A stretch of DNA of 64,000 nt, taken from Chrysomallon squamiferum. Its lineage: Eukaryota; Mollusca; Gastropoda; Neomphalida; Peltospiridae. The stretch lies in NCBI GenBank assembly GCA_012295275.1, contig CM022665.1, positions 17,853,150 through 17,917,149 of the forward strand, written 5' to 3'. Shown one piece after another: positions 35,679-48,934 of this stretch. Numbering within the stretch: position 1 is the first letter of the stretch; each line of letters starts with the position of its first letter. The position numbers were made by a program, and so were the translations under genes. The notes below the pieces were generated by a model. The model did no database searches, was not told where the DNA came from, and saw only the letters and a program-made list of their open reading frames with translations.

Positions 35679-37582
35679 CTGTAAAATAAATAAGTAAGTA
35701 AATGTATATATTTTCTTAAGCCTATAAAATAAATTATAGATAACAATAGTATCAGTACCAATGAGACAATAATGGCAGAACTTAGATAACAATAATATCA
35801 GTACCTTTGAGACAAAAATGGCAAAGCCTTAAACAAACAGACTATCAGCCACTGGCAGCCTATTTCTGTTACCTCAAGATGCTACAGAAGCCACTGATTA
35901 AAAATTAAAGGAATGTATACATAATTGAGATGAGTCAAGACACAATTCACAGATCAGACCTCACAGGTCACAGAGGTTTTGTCAGTAAACTAGACATACC
36001 TAGCGGGTGATTTAACAGGTCAAGACAAACCTGGAGATCTCACAGGTTAACACAAGCCTAACATGTAATTTAACAGGTCAGCACAGACCTATCATGTAAT
36101 CTCACAAATCAAAACAAACCTATTTGGAGATCTCACAGGTCAAGACAAATCTATCTGGTGTTATCATGGGTCTAAACAAACCTATCTGGCATTCTAATAG
36201 GTCAAGACAGACCTGTCTTATATTTTGTCAGTAAACTGGACCAGTGCCAGAAACTCTGCTACTAAATAGATTATATTTAGTCACATTTTAAAAAAACATA
36301 ACATACACACACAGACACACAGTCACAGACACGCACACATCAAAGTGTTAAATGACTTAATATCAAGTTTTTACTGTGAAGGAAAATGTCAAGCAGTTTA
36401 AAGTGTCGTGTCTGTAATCAACTCTAACAATCGGCTGGCTGCAGATAAACATTGATTTTCTCTCTTTACACAAGGCTGCATCTTTAAAACATCAGGTGCA
36501 GAATGTACTGCTGATTTTGTACAGAAAAGAAGATATTATTCAACAGTTACCCAGTTTTCTACATGAAGAAATACCCATAGATACTATTGCTAAAATATTG
36601 TAAAACAATATACCTATTGTGGTATAGAAATAGTCATGGTACAGTATACCCACTTTTCTGCATGAATAAATAGTTATAGTTTCAATTGTTAAAAAGTTAT
36701 ATACCTGCTTCTGTATAAAGAAATATTTATAGTTGTTATTGTTGATATATTATTCAATAATATATCCTCTGAATATATAAAGAAATAGTTATAGTTTTTA
36801 TTCGTAAGATATTATTCAACAATATACCTTGTGTGGATATGAAGAAACAGTCATAGTTTTTTTTATTGTTAAAATGTCATTCAATGATATTACCCGAAAT
36901 CTTTTTAAGAAATATTTATAATTATGATATTTAAGTTGTTAAACCCTTACTAATCAACAAAATGTGTTTTGTCTAAATAAAGAAATATTATGAGTTTATA
37001 TTGTTGAAGGATTATTTTTCAGTGAATAATAATTTTTTTTCTTTGTAAAATATTATATATTATTAGTGTGTATGGTGGTTTTTCATTTATAAAACAAAAG
37101 CTGTATGTAAAATATCAAGCTGTCTGTGTTTTTGTTCTAAAATATCTTTATTTCATTTACAAATAATACATAGTAGTATCTCTCTCTCTCTCCAACGTTC
37201 ATCCTAACATTAGGATCCTAATATAAATTACTGTCTTTTTTCAGTAGCAGCTTATGAATTTCTGTACATGAGGCATTCATAGATAGTTATTTGTTTAGAA
37301 GTGGAGATTATAGCTTATAATTTGAAATTGAATTTCCAAACAAACATAGAACTTTACTTAGAATTTATATATATATATATTACATTTCAACCTAAAAAAA
37401 CATTTTTTTTTCTACAGATGCACTTATTAAACTTTGACATAAAAAAAAAAAAAAAACTACAGTATTAAAAAAATATATATATCAATCTTTGAGTCTGGAA
37501 AGATATTAAAGATCACAGGAAACTGCAGATTCTGAAAGTCAACATTTGATGTCACTGTTGATTTATTAAAAAAAAATAATTA
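35679..37582. other. Upstream or first-intron region of the NETO-like gene, with decayed repeats
   Basis: No coding exon seen. At about 35960-36240 a unit of roughly 40 bp with ATCTCACAGGTCAAGACAAACCT recurs about six times. At 36540-37020 a unit of roughly 75 bp with AAAGAAATAGTTATAG and TATTATTCAACAATATACC recurs about seven times. Both arrays are strongly diverged. Confidence 0.6.
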
Positions 37583-40110
37583 TCAGTGGCAGGCTCTTAG
37601 AAACAGTCTGTTTTTAGTCTAAAACACAGTGGCAGACTCACTGACATTAGTTTTTAGTCTAAAACACACAGAGGCAGACTCACTGATATAGTTTTTGGTC
37701 TAAAACACAAAGGGGCAGACTCACTGACATTAGTTTTTAGTCTAAAACACACAGTGGCAGACTCACTGATATAGTTTTTAGTCTAAAACAAAGTGGCAGA
37801 CTCACTGATATAGTTTTTAGTCTAAAACACACAGTGGCAGACTCACTGATATAGTTTTTAGTCTAAAACACACAGTGGCAGACTCACTGATATAGTTTTT
37901 AGTCTAAAACACACAGGGGCAGACTCACTGATATAGTTTTTAGTCTAAAACACACAGTGGCAGACTCACTGACATTAGTTTTTAGTCTAAAACACAGTGG
38001 CAGACTCACTGATATAGTTTTTAGTCTAAAAAACACACAGGGCAGACTCACTGATATAGTTTTTAGTCTAAAAACACACAGGGCAGACTCACTGATATAG
38101 TTTTTAGTCTAAAACACACAGGGGCAGACTCACTGATATAGTTTTTAGTCTAAAAAACAAAAAACACAGTTTTTGGCAGACTCACTGACATTAGTTTTTA
38201 GTCTAAAACACAGTGGCAGACTCACTGACATTAGTTTTTAGTCTAAAACACACAGTGGCAGACTCACTGACATTAGTTTTTAGTCTAAAACAAAGTGGCA
38301 GACTCACTGACATTAGTTTTTAGTCTAAAACACACAGGGGCAGACTCACTGATATAGTTTTTAGTCTAAAACACACAGTGGCAGACTCACTGATATAGTT
38401 TTTAGTCTAAAACACACAGTGGCAGACTCACTGACATTAGTTTTTAGTCTAAAACACACAGTGGCAGACTCACTGATATAGTTTTTAGTCTAAAACACAC
38501 AGGGGCAGACTCACTGATATAGTTTTTAGTCTAAAACACACAGTGGCAGACTCACTGATATAGTTTTTAGTCTAAAACACACAGTGGCAGACTCACTGAC
38601 ATTAGTTTTTAGTCTAAAACACACAGGGGCAGACTCACTGATATAGTTTTTAGTCTAAAACACACAGTGGCAGACTCACTGACATTAGTTTTTAGTCTAA
38701 AACACACAGGGGCAGACTCACTGATATAGTTTTTAGTCTAAAACACACAGTGGCAGACTCACTGACATTAGTTTTTAGTCTAAAACACACAGGGGCAGAC
38801 TCACTGATATAGTTTTCGGTCTAAAACACACAGGGGCAGACTCACTGACATTAGTTTTTAGTCTAAAACACACGGGCAGACTCACTGATATAGTTTTTAG
38901 TCTAAAACACACAGGGGCAGACTCACTGATATAGTTTTTAGTCTAAAACACACGGGCAGACTCACTGATATAGTTTTTGGTCTAAAACACACAGGGGCAG
39001 ACTCACTGACATTAGTTTTTAGTCTAAAACACACAGGGGCAGACTCACTGACATTAGTTTTTAGTCTAAAACACACAGTGGCAGACTCACTGATATAGTT
39101 TTTAGTCTAAAACAAAGTGGCAGACTCGCTGACATTAGTTTTTAGTCTAAAACACACAGTGGCAGACTCACTGATATAGTTTTTAGTTTAAAACACACAG
39201 GGGCAGACTCACTGACATTAGTTTTTAGTTTAAAACACACAGTGGCAGACTCACTGATATAGTTTTTAGTCTAAAACACACAGTGGCAGACTCACTGATA
39301 TAGTTTTTAGTTTAAAACACACAGGGGCAGACTCACTGACATTAGTTTTTAGTTTAAAACACACAGTGGCAGACTCACTGATATAGTTTTTAGTCTAAAA
39401 CACACAGTGGCAGACTCACTGATATAGTTTTTGATATAGTTTTAAAACACACAGGGGCAGACTCACTGATATAGTTTTTAGTCTAAAACACACAGTGGCA
39501 GACTCACTGACATTAGTTTTTAGTCTAAAACACACAGTGGCAGACTCACTGATATAGTTTTTAGTCTAAAACACACAGTGGCAGACTCACTGATATAGTT
39601 TTTAGTCTAAAACACACAGGGGCAGACTCACTGATATAGTTTTTAGTCTAAAACACACAGGGGCAGACTCACTGATATAGTTTTTAGTCTAAAACACACA
39701 GGGCAGACTCACTCATAGTTTTGACACACAGGGGCAGACTCATTGATATAGTTTTTAGTCTTTTTAGTTTTTAGTTTAAAACACACAGTGGCAGACTCAC
39801 TGATATAGTTTTTGGTCTAAAACACACAGGGGCAGACTCACTGATATAGTTTTTGGTCTAAAACACACAGGGGCAGACTCACTGATATAGTTTTTAGTCT
39901 AAAACACACAGGGGAAGACTCACTGATATAGTTTTTGGTCTAAAACACATAGGGGCAGACTCACAGACATTATTTTTTTTTCTAAAACAGACAGTGGCTG
40001 AGTCATTGACATTAGTTTTTGGTCTAAAACATACAGTGGCAGGCTCAACAATATTAGTTCTGTTGACAAATGTGCTTTTGGATTAAAACACACAATGGCT
40101 GACTCAGTAC
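37583..40110. repeat. Large minisatellite array, unit about 41-42 bp, about 60 copies
   Basis: The unit reads AGTTTTTAGTCTAAAACACA then CAG(T/G)GGCAGACTCACTGA and either TAT or CATT before the next unit. Two variable sites (AGTGG or AGGGG, and GATATAG or GACATTAG) mix along the array in irregular order. Copies are very similar in the middle and decay at both edges (37583-37640 and 39950-40110). There is no open frame of note. It lies about 2 kb upstream of the NETO-like start exon. Confidence 0.93.
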
Positions 40111-40600
40111 ACAGTACAGCAAGTATCATAACATAAGAGTACTATGACTGTCACAGCACAAATGTGATGATAATTATACGACAGTGGAAATCTTTGAAGA
40201 TTAAGCAAATCTCCAAGGACACATCTTCTCAGAAAACTGATAAGCATTTGTGAATAATTGCAAGATTACAATTTCCCTGCACCACTAGAGGTTCTAGCAA
40301 GCAAGGACATTAACCAAGTTATAAATGTCATCTCTGCTTTTGCTATTCGAACATATCAAGGTCTAAAACTTACAGAGCTCATAAATATACCCACTGAGAA
40401 AACATGTAACAATGCAAATGAAGATATGTCGTGTCCTTAGAGTCTTCACAGACTTTGACAAGCGAATATGTAGATAAGGATACTGAATTGAAAATGTGAT
40501 TTCAGGACGATGTCAAATGTAAATGTTTGGAGAGTGGGTCAGTAAATTACTCTGACAATTGAGATAATGAAAAGCAGAGATTTTTTAATTGATTTTTTAC
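40111..40600. other. Complex-sequence island right of the 42-bp array
   Basis: This block of about 450 bases is not repetitive and not AT-dominated. It contains the octamer ATGCAAAT (40412-40419) within AACAATGCAAATG and a few CpG dinucleotides. No open frame is convincing. It may be a regulatory block of the NETO-like gene. Confidence 0.35.
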
Positions 40601-42985
40601 TTCTTTTTTTTAAGGAAAATATTTTAAAAGTGATTTAGGTAAAGTAATAAATGATGCTGGCCAAAATGCTAATGCAAAAGATTTGTTAGTATGAAATTAA
40701 TAAAAACAGATTTTGGGAGAGTTTTGTTGTTGTTTCGGTTTTGATTTGGTTTTTTGTTGGGGGTTTTGGGAGGGTTTTGGTGTTATTGATTTTTTTTTCT
40801 TAAGTTCATTTCAGCAAGATCTACTTCAGGCATTTTTATTAAAATAAAAAAAACGTTTTATAAGATATCTTTTGAAAATTTATTTCTAATATTTGAATTA
40901 TGTTCTTGCAAATAAAACAGAATTTCACTGCACCAGATATTTGTACAGATTAAAAAACTCTATAAAAATACTTTCTACAAGAAATAAAAAAGAAAGGAAG
41001 ACTTAGAAAGAAATAAAAAAGAGAAAAAGATTAAGAAAATGAAAAAAAGAAAAGAGAAAGAAAGTATACAAAGAAAGGAAGAAAGAAAGAAAAAAGAGAA
41101 AGAAATAAAAAAGAATAAAGTAGAGAATGGAAAGGGAAAAATAAAAATAAAGAACAACTTAAAAAAATGTAATCATTTTAAGGTAGTAAAAACATTTGTT
41201 TTTTTGACATACAAGATATTTTTAAAAACTTTTTGTTTATATATATACCATTTACAAGCATAATTGAACTGTGTAAATGAAATATCTGTTCTCAGAAGCA
41301 AACATTTTGATCAAATATGTACAAACTGCAACGATAAGGCAAATCAAGACAACATAAACTCTACAATACCATTTGTCAGTTCTTGGTAACTGGAAATAAA
41401 CCAAAAATAAACCTTGTGTGAACTGCAGAGATGTAAAAACAGTTTGACCTTTTAGAGACTTGGATACACATTTTTGATTGCATGTTCTTCCCTATTACTC
41501 AGCTTGATTTTACATGGCCTATAATAAATTTTTCAGGATTCTATAATCTTCTTCAAAGTACTGAAAACATTCAGTAATTCTTTTGTTTTTGAAAAAGGAT
41601 AACAAAACATCTGATTGCAATTTCTTCAATGTTACTAAAAGATGGTGTAATCAAAATAACATAATCCATAATAAATCTTTTAGGATTATAGAATCTTCTT
41701 CAAAGTACCAAAAATGATTCAGTAATTCTTACTGGGTTTTTTTAATTGTTTTATTTTTCTAAAAGATCAACTTGATGTAATAAATTTGTTAGGATTCTAG
41801 AATTTTTTTCAAAATTTTAAAAATGATTCAGTAACATTTTTTTCCTTCTTTTTTTTTTTGTTGTTTAAAAAAAGGGCAAGAACAAATTTGATTGCACATT
41901 CTTCATTATCACTACAATATATTGTAATTAACATAATAAAATATGATTCATGAACCGATGATAAATTTGTTCGTTCAAGAATGTTCTTTTTAAAAATTGA
42001 AAATGATTGAGCAATGTTGTTTTTGTTATTGTTTTGTTATTGAAAGGACAATAAAAAATGTGACTGCATGTTCTTCAATACTATTACAATATATGGTGTA
42101 ATCAAAATTACATGAATCATAATAAATTTATTAAGAATGTAGAATTTTAATCAAAGTATTCATTCACACATACATAGCTACCTACCTGCCTACCTATGTA
42201 TATGTAAATACACACATACACACACACATACACATTTATACACACATACATACAAACATACATGCATACACACAGACACAAATACACATATATTCATCTT
42301 TCTGTCTGACATATTTTAAAAACAAAACAATAAGAGCAATAAATTTTGCCATACAATTAAAATACACCATCTATTTTTTAAAAACAGTATTTGAGAAAAT
42401 TCATTCAAGAATTATTTACAACAATTGTTTCCAGAGTTGTTGTTGTGTATCTTTTTCTTTTTAACTTTTTTATATAAATACTGAATGAATGTGGTAAAAA
42501 TTTGCTGCAAATATTTTGAAAGAACTCCCAGAAAAGTGAAACTTTTAATTTTTAATTTATTATTATGTTTTTTTTAAAAGTTGGTTCAGTCAGTTATTTA
42601 ATTTTGAAATGAACAGAGCTGCAGTTCCAGTGTTAATGATGAACTGGAAAAAGCCATGCAATCTGGCATCTTATTACATGAACTGTGTTTGAAATATACA
42701 ACAAGCAGTTTTTCTCTTTAGTCATTTTAAACATGTATTAAATTGTTTTTATTAAATAGTTGTCTTATTTTGAAAGGGTTATTAAACACATTTCTAGACT
42801 TTTCAAAATATCACTAAAAGGCTGAAAGTAAATTCTAATAAAATGGTAGATTAAAGGAGACAGAGAGGGTTAGTGTAAGTGAAGACTTTAATAATAAAAA
42901 ACAAATTTTGAGACGACTGTGCATTTGTTTCTCTAGTATTGATATCTAACTACAATATGAAAATAGGCCCTTGTTCATATTTATA
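40601..42985. other. AT-rich noncoding stretch with decayed repeat
   Basis: No gene seen. 40980-41130 is purine-rich GAAA-type sequence that opens Lys/Glu frames by composition alone. At 41440-42150 a unit of about 150 bp recurs about five times, with cores ATAATAAATTTTTCAGGATT and TGATTCAGTAATTCTT. CACA/CATA dinucleotide-like sequence lies at 42170-42300. Confidence 0.6.
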
Positions 42986-42989
42986 TCTA

Positions 42990-43265
42990 GTTACAACTGA
43001 TCTATCACTAACCTACCATTGTTTATCACTGATCTGCCAATGGTCCACCATGATCTATCACTAATCTACCATTGGCCTACCACTAATCTACTACTGATTA
43101 CCACTGTTTTATCACAGTTTCTACCACTGGTTTACAACTGATCTTCAACTGATCTATCACTAATCTCTACTATTTTATCACTGGTCTGCCACTGGTTTAT
43201 TACTGATCCATCACTAGTCATCTACCATTGGTCTACCACTGATCTACAACTGGTCCACCACTGTT
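42990..43265. repeat. Decayed tandem repeat, unit about 20-25 bp
   Basis: A dozen short blocks built from CTACCACTGATCTA and ATCACTAATCTACCATTGG variants. Confidence 0.7.
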
Positions 43266-43539
43266 GTTGTGTTTAAAGTTAATATATGCACTCTGTAACC
43301 TTCTTCTTCTTGTTCTTGTTTTTCTTTTTTTTACACAAACCCAAACTAGATTAGTACATGAATAATTTAAAAAAAAGGTTAAGTGGTAAAAGAATTACAG
43401 AGAAAATAACATTTTTTTTTTTTTTAGACTCCTTACTCTAATGAACATCTTCTTAGCAAGAAAAAAAATAAAACTAGTAACTGTACAAAGAAAAAAATTC
43501 ATCAGCTTCTTTTAAGAGTCTTAAAAGACATATGTAATT

Positions 43540-43990
43540 GCTTTCTTCATTTACGAGATCAATTTTAGATATATTGGGTATGCTGAAAGGAAACCGGAAA
43601 CATCGATAACCGACAAAAAGAGACAGCAATTGAAGCCACAGTGAAGATACATCAACTCAGAATATCTGGCTTGGTATTGAAATTGCCCAAATTATTCTGA
43701 AGGGGCTAGAGAAGAGAAAAATGAAGATTTCTTCTCCATTTTTCTTTTTTGTAAAAAGCTCAACAAGTCAATCTGACTGACACAATGTAAGGTTTTGGGA
43801 AAGAACTAGGATTTCTTGGACAGGCAGCTGTGCTTTCTTGACCCAGTTCTGTAAAAATATCATCAATACCAATTGAAGGTAATCACCAAATCCCAATTCA
43901 TGATGGTCATCAGTCATGCATGCAGATGATTTTCAATAAAACCTACATCAACTGATTTTTCTCAAGATCAAAGTTGTTAGTTTTATTCAC
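43540..43990. other. Complex-sequence island
   Basis: Unique sequence with AAACCGGAAACATCGATAAC near 43592-43611, which contains an ETS-like CCGGAA and ATCGAT, and a later part with GGACAGGCAGCTGTGC. There is no supportable open frame. It is a candidate conserved noncoding element, either upstream of or in the first intron of the NETO-like gene. Confidence 0.3.
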
Positions 43991-45024
43991 ACACTTGAAT
44001 TCACAAGCCTGAATTTTCAAAACTATGTAAATTTAATTACAATATATATAATATCTTTATTTTTTAATTTTTTTAATTTTTAAAATTGTGTTTACTTTTT
44101 GCTATCTTAAAACTGGTTATAAATAAATTAATTAAATTTTACCAATACATATTACACATTAAAGATAAAGATCATATATGATGAATAATTAATAATAAAA
44201 AAAACCAAGAAAACTGCAGCTGACAGAAATGAGTTGACTGGTGTACAAATGTTTTACAGTATTGTTCTTGTTTTATTATAACAACACTATTATTATTATT
44301 ATTATTACTATTATTATTGTTGTTGTTTCTATTACTACTATTACTATTATTTATTAGCATCATCACTATTATTATGATTATTATTATTACTCTTTTTATT
44401 ATTATTTTTATTATTATTCATTTGTGTGTTGTTGTTTTTTAATTTATAAACAAATATTTATTTATCACAGTTTGGCTTGTCATGTACATATACACATATT
44501 AACACACAGCACATACCTTGAAAATAAATATAATAATAAAAAACAACACAAACATCCAATTTTTTTTCATCATTGGTATTATCAGTTAACTAAAACAACA
44601 TCTTCATTTATTAAACAACACAAATATCTACAAAACAAAGAACTCAGAATTACTCTTCCTAAAAACAATAGAGGTCAGAAGAATAAGAATATTAGTAAAA
44701 AAAAGAATAATCCTTTGCTGAAAAGTACAGAAAAACAAGTAATGTTATAAATTATAAATCTTAACTAATTTTTTAGCTACATTTGCTCTCTCTAAAATTA
44801 AATTGTAAAATAATTACTCTTTGCTAAGGAAATGCACTGAGGCAAATGTTTTCAATCAAAACTGATATAATGTGTATTCAGAGTTCCAGGCAAATCTTTT
44901 GATGTTTGGCCTCCAATTAATGCAAATTCACACTCTGGTAATATTTTGTCACAGATGATGTGGTATTCAGTTTAATCTAGTGGGTTGTGCAGAAGAAAGA
45001 AAGAATGACAGAAAAAAGGATTAT
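43991..45024. other. AT-rich noncoding stretch
   Basis: No gene seen. ATT trinucleotide runs at 44285-44420 open Asn or Leu/Val frames by composition only. Confidence 0.6.
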
Positions 45025-45028
45025 TTAA

Positions 45029-45318
45029 CCCTTTGAATCTTGAACTCCCACACAAACATGTACCCCAAGACCCTGAACTCCACAGACAAAATGGCTGAAA
45101 TCTGTAATATGCATTTTTGATCCCTATGAACTGATTGGTTGAGTATCTAATGAACACAGACAGTATTAATAAAAACAACACGAGAACAGTATTAAAATGG
45201 TAACAATAAAGGCACCACATGTAAAAACATCACATGATGACAAAAATATTAACCAGTTGAGCATAAATGTTTTTTATTTTCTGTTTTATTTAAATTTTAA
45301 CTGCTCATAGTCAAAGGA
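45029..45318. mobile_element. Second MITE with TTAA target duplication (piggyBac-like)
   Basis: A 290-bp element begins CCCTTTGA and ends TCAAAGGA, inverted repeats of 8 bases with one terminal mismatch. TTAA flanks it on both sides (45025-45028 and 45319-45322). It has no coding capacity. Its termini differ from those of the copy at 7706-8012, so it is a different subfamily. Confidence 0.65.
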
Positions 45319-45640
45319 TTAATATGTAACTAAAAATATTTTAATTTATAGTTATATGACATTATATAAGAATCATACAGATAATGACTGTAAACACAAT
45401 TAACTAATCTCTGTCTGTTAGTAGAAAGAGATAATTTTTGTGCTCCTTCTCATAAACAGCAAAGCAGTCTTGATAAACCACTGTCTGGAAATATGTCAAT
45501 AAGCAAACTGATTAAAAATCTTTTCTGAGTTTTTATATTTTTTCATTTTTTACTTATTTTATTTTATTTTTTTCATTTTTATTGTTGTTGTTGATTTGTT
45601 ATAATATTCTGCAATATATTAGATAATATAATTCCAACAG

Positions 45641-45641
<1 letters not shown>

Positions 45642-45684
<43 letters not shown>
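45642..45684. repeat. (AC)n microsatellite
   Basis: About 21 AC dinucleotides, followed to about 46000 by looser CA/TA/TG-rich sequence that opens an artefactual His/Thr/Tyr frame. Confidence 0.95.
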
Positions 45685-45686
<2 letters not shown>

Positions 45687-46259
45687 TTTTTCTTCTTCAT
45701 AAAAAAGTCTGTAAAAGATTAATTGTTTTTGGTGTATTTGTTAATGTATATATATACACACAAACACACACATAACCATATACACATAGACACATATATG
45801 TATGTATGTATATGTCTGTATGTGTATATATTTATGTTTTTGTGTGTGTATGTATGTATGGGTGGATATGTACATATATTTCTTCATACAATTCTGTGTA
45901 AAAGGTTCATTGTTGCAGTATTTGTCAGTATATTAAAAATATTTAACACACACACGCTTTTGTACATATATACAATACATGCACACACACACACGCATAC
46001 ATTTCCTTCATAAAAATCTGAATAAAAGATTCATTATTAATTGCTGTATTTATTAATTTACTTAAGTGATTACAGAAATGGAGATCAATATTTCAGTAAT
46101 TATCTTAAACATGTACCATCCTCTAATAAGTAAATATATTTTTGTATTCTGTTTTACTGAAATTTGTCAACAATTTCTATCAGTGATAGCTGAAGATAAA
46201 AATGACAAAACTACTTACTAAGACCTGATCAGTCCTTTAATATTTATCATTTACATAGA

Positions 46260-48330
46260 ATCACTGATAATCATTTATAAACAGAAAGAAATTAAAGGTA
46301 AAATATCACTGAATCTAGAAATTCAACTGAATAAAGAATATTTAAATCACTTCTGTATATTTTAATATTAACAGTTTTTAATTCTCTATAAAGAAAAGAA
46401 ACACAAACCTGTGTGAATGAGAGAAAAAAACACTTAAGTATATATTTTAATATTAATAGTTATAAAGAGAAGAAAATGTAAAACTGCCTAGTTTGAAAGG
46501 TCATTTAAAAAACACTTAGAATACTTGTTTTAATTATTAGTTATTACATGTCAACATAAACTTTGTCATATTTTATAAAGAAAACAAATAAAAAGTAAAA
46601 TATCACTGAATCCAGAAATTTAAGTGATTGAAAGAACATTTAAATAATGTTTGTATATATTTTAATAGTTTTTGATACTTTGAGTGACTTAATTACCACA
46701 TTTTTATATTTTAATATTAATAGTTATAAAGAAAGGAAAAAGGAAAAATATATAACTTAGTCTAGAAATTTGAATGAAAGAAAATTTTAAAAATATTTAT
46801 ATTAATTGATAGTTAATAGATGTCAACATATATATTTTTTTAAAAAGAGAAAATATGAAAAGTAAAAAAAAAAATAACTGAATCTAGAAATTCAAAAGAA
46901 TGTAACAATATTTAAACTCTTCTCTATATTTTAGATCCCAAATTGACTTTTTAATAATTTATAAAGAGAAGAAAAGAAAGTAAAATATAACTGAATTTAC
47001 AAATTTGAATGAATGAATGAATATTTAAAAAAGATTTGTATAATTTTAATATTAATAATTATAAGATACCAACATAACTTTTATTTGAATATATTAATAG
47101 AGAAGACAAGAATAAAATGTGACTAAAAAAATCTTTAACTATGTAATTTAGTATTAAGAGGGAGAAGAAAAATATAAACTTTAACTGAGTCTAGATGGTC
47201 AACTGAATGAAAGACTATTAAAAAAAACTTCTGTATATATATATTAATATTAATAGTTATTATAAAGAGTAGAAAAAAATAAAAAAATATGACTGAATCT
47301 AGAAATTTGTTATTTATATTTAAATCACTGAGAATAATTTATAAAGGAAAAAATGTTAAATATGACTTAATTTAGAAATTAAAGTAAATGAAAGAACATT
47401 TAAAAAATACTTCTGTGTGTTTTATTAACTTTTTAATAATTTATAAAGAGAATAAAAAAGTGAAATATAATTGAATCTTGAAATTCAGTTAAATGAAAGA
47501 ATATTTTAAAAACATTTTTATATATATTAATATTAATAGTAATTAAATGCCACATAGTATTTTAATGAAGGGAAAAAGTAAAAAAATATGACTGCATCTG
47601 GAAATTTTATATTTATAATTATCTTTGAATCACTGGGAATAATTTATAAAGAGAAGAAAAAAGTTAAATGTGACTGCATCTAGAAATTTAACTAAATGAA
47701 AGAACATTAAAAAAAGGCATCTGTGAATTTTAATATTAATATTTATTAGTTGCCAGTATGACTTCATAATAATTTATTAAGAGAAGAAAAAGTTAAATAT
47801 GACTGAATCTATAAATTCAGCTGAATGAAAGATTATTTAAAAACAAAAAACAAAAAATCCCAAAGATTTCTAAATACTTTAATTTTAATAGTTATTTGAT
47901 GCTAACATAACTTTATTAATCCATTAAGAAAAAAAAATGATAACCGAGTCTAGACATTCAACAGAATGAAAGGATTTTAAAAAGACTTTAGTATTAATAA
48001 TTATTAGATACTAACATGACTTTTGGATAATTTATAAAGAGAAGTAAAAAAAGTAAATAATAATATACTAAATCTAGAGATTCAACAGAATCAGAGAATA
48101 TTTTTAAAAACAACAACATATCTATACATTTTAATATTAATTTATAAGGAGAAGAAAAGAAAGTAAAACATAACTGAATTTACAAATTTGAATGAATGAA
48201 AAAATATTTTTAAACCACTTCTGTACATTTTAATATTTAATAATTATAAAATATTAATACAACTTTTTAATTATTTATAAAAAACAAAACAAAAAAAACC
48301 CCACATCTATATATTTTAATATTAATAGTC
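46260..48330. repeat. Old tandem array, unit about 115-135 bp, about 16 copies
   Basis: The conserved core is ACTGAATCTAGAAATTCAA then TGAATGAAAGAATATTTAAA. An AT-rich part with TTTTAATATTAATAGTTAT and ATTTATAAAGAGAAGAAAA follows. Copies differ strongly in length and sequence, far more than in the arrays at 37.6 and 54 kb, so this is an older array. It has no coding potential. Confidence 0.82.
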
Positions 48331-48439
48331 AATACATGACTTTTTGATAATGATGATGTAAAAAAGCAAACTTGCAGTGATTAAACAATGGATTTTTCTT
48401 ACAAACTAACATCAAGGATTCTTTTATCAGCACATAAAC

Positions 48440-48735
48440 TAGTCTTTGAAAAAAAGCAGCCTTGCTGTAGTAGCTAAAACAATATTTTAAAAATATATCC
48501 TAAACTGCTTGGAAATGAAAAATCTTATCACTCCCTTGATACTTATACTGTGAAAACCAACAAGAATTTTAAGAACAGAAAGACAGGATATCTGATTTTA
48601 GCTCTGAATGCTGGGAAATTGCAGGATGCTAAGCCATGTGACTGTCGAATGTTCGTTAAAAGGGAATCGAAGACTCCAGGCCATTCATCAATGATTTACT
48701 TAGCTGCAGTAGTTATATCCTATTTCAAGTAATTT
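48440..48735. other. Complex-sequence island
   Basis: A non-repetitive patch with several CpG dinucleotides (CTGTCGAATGTTCGTTAAAA and GGGAATCGAAGACTCC). Its short 60-codon open frame has no recognisable domain. It is a candidate regulatory block. Confidence 0.3.
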
Positions 48736-48934
48736 TATTTTCATGTCCAGCAAATGATAACATCAAACTGGCTCTGTGTAATTTGGATGTTATATCAAAT
48801 TATCTAGAGTGGCCAAAGAAAGCTCCATACCAATCAGTTACAATTTGTTTAATAGCAGTATTTATGATAAAGATGATGAAGATGATGATATAAAGATAAT
48901 AGAATGAATAATAACACAAACAATAATAAAACCA

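Noticed and set aside
37583-40110. CRISPR-like appearance of the 42-bp array
   Set aside because: There are no unique spacers between the copies. The variation is a few recurrent substitutions, and the genome is eukaryotic. It is a minisatellite.
44424-44750. 108-codon plus-strand frame rich in His, Lys and Asn
   Set aside because: The composition follows from A-rich sequence, and no domain or splice signal fits.
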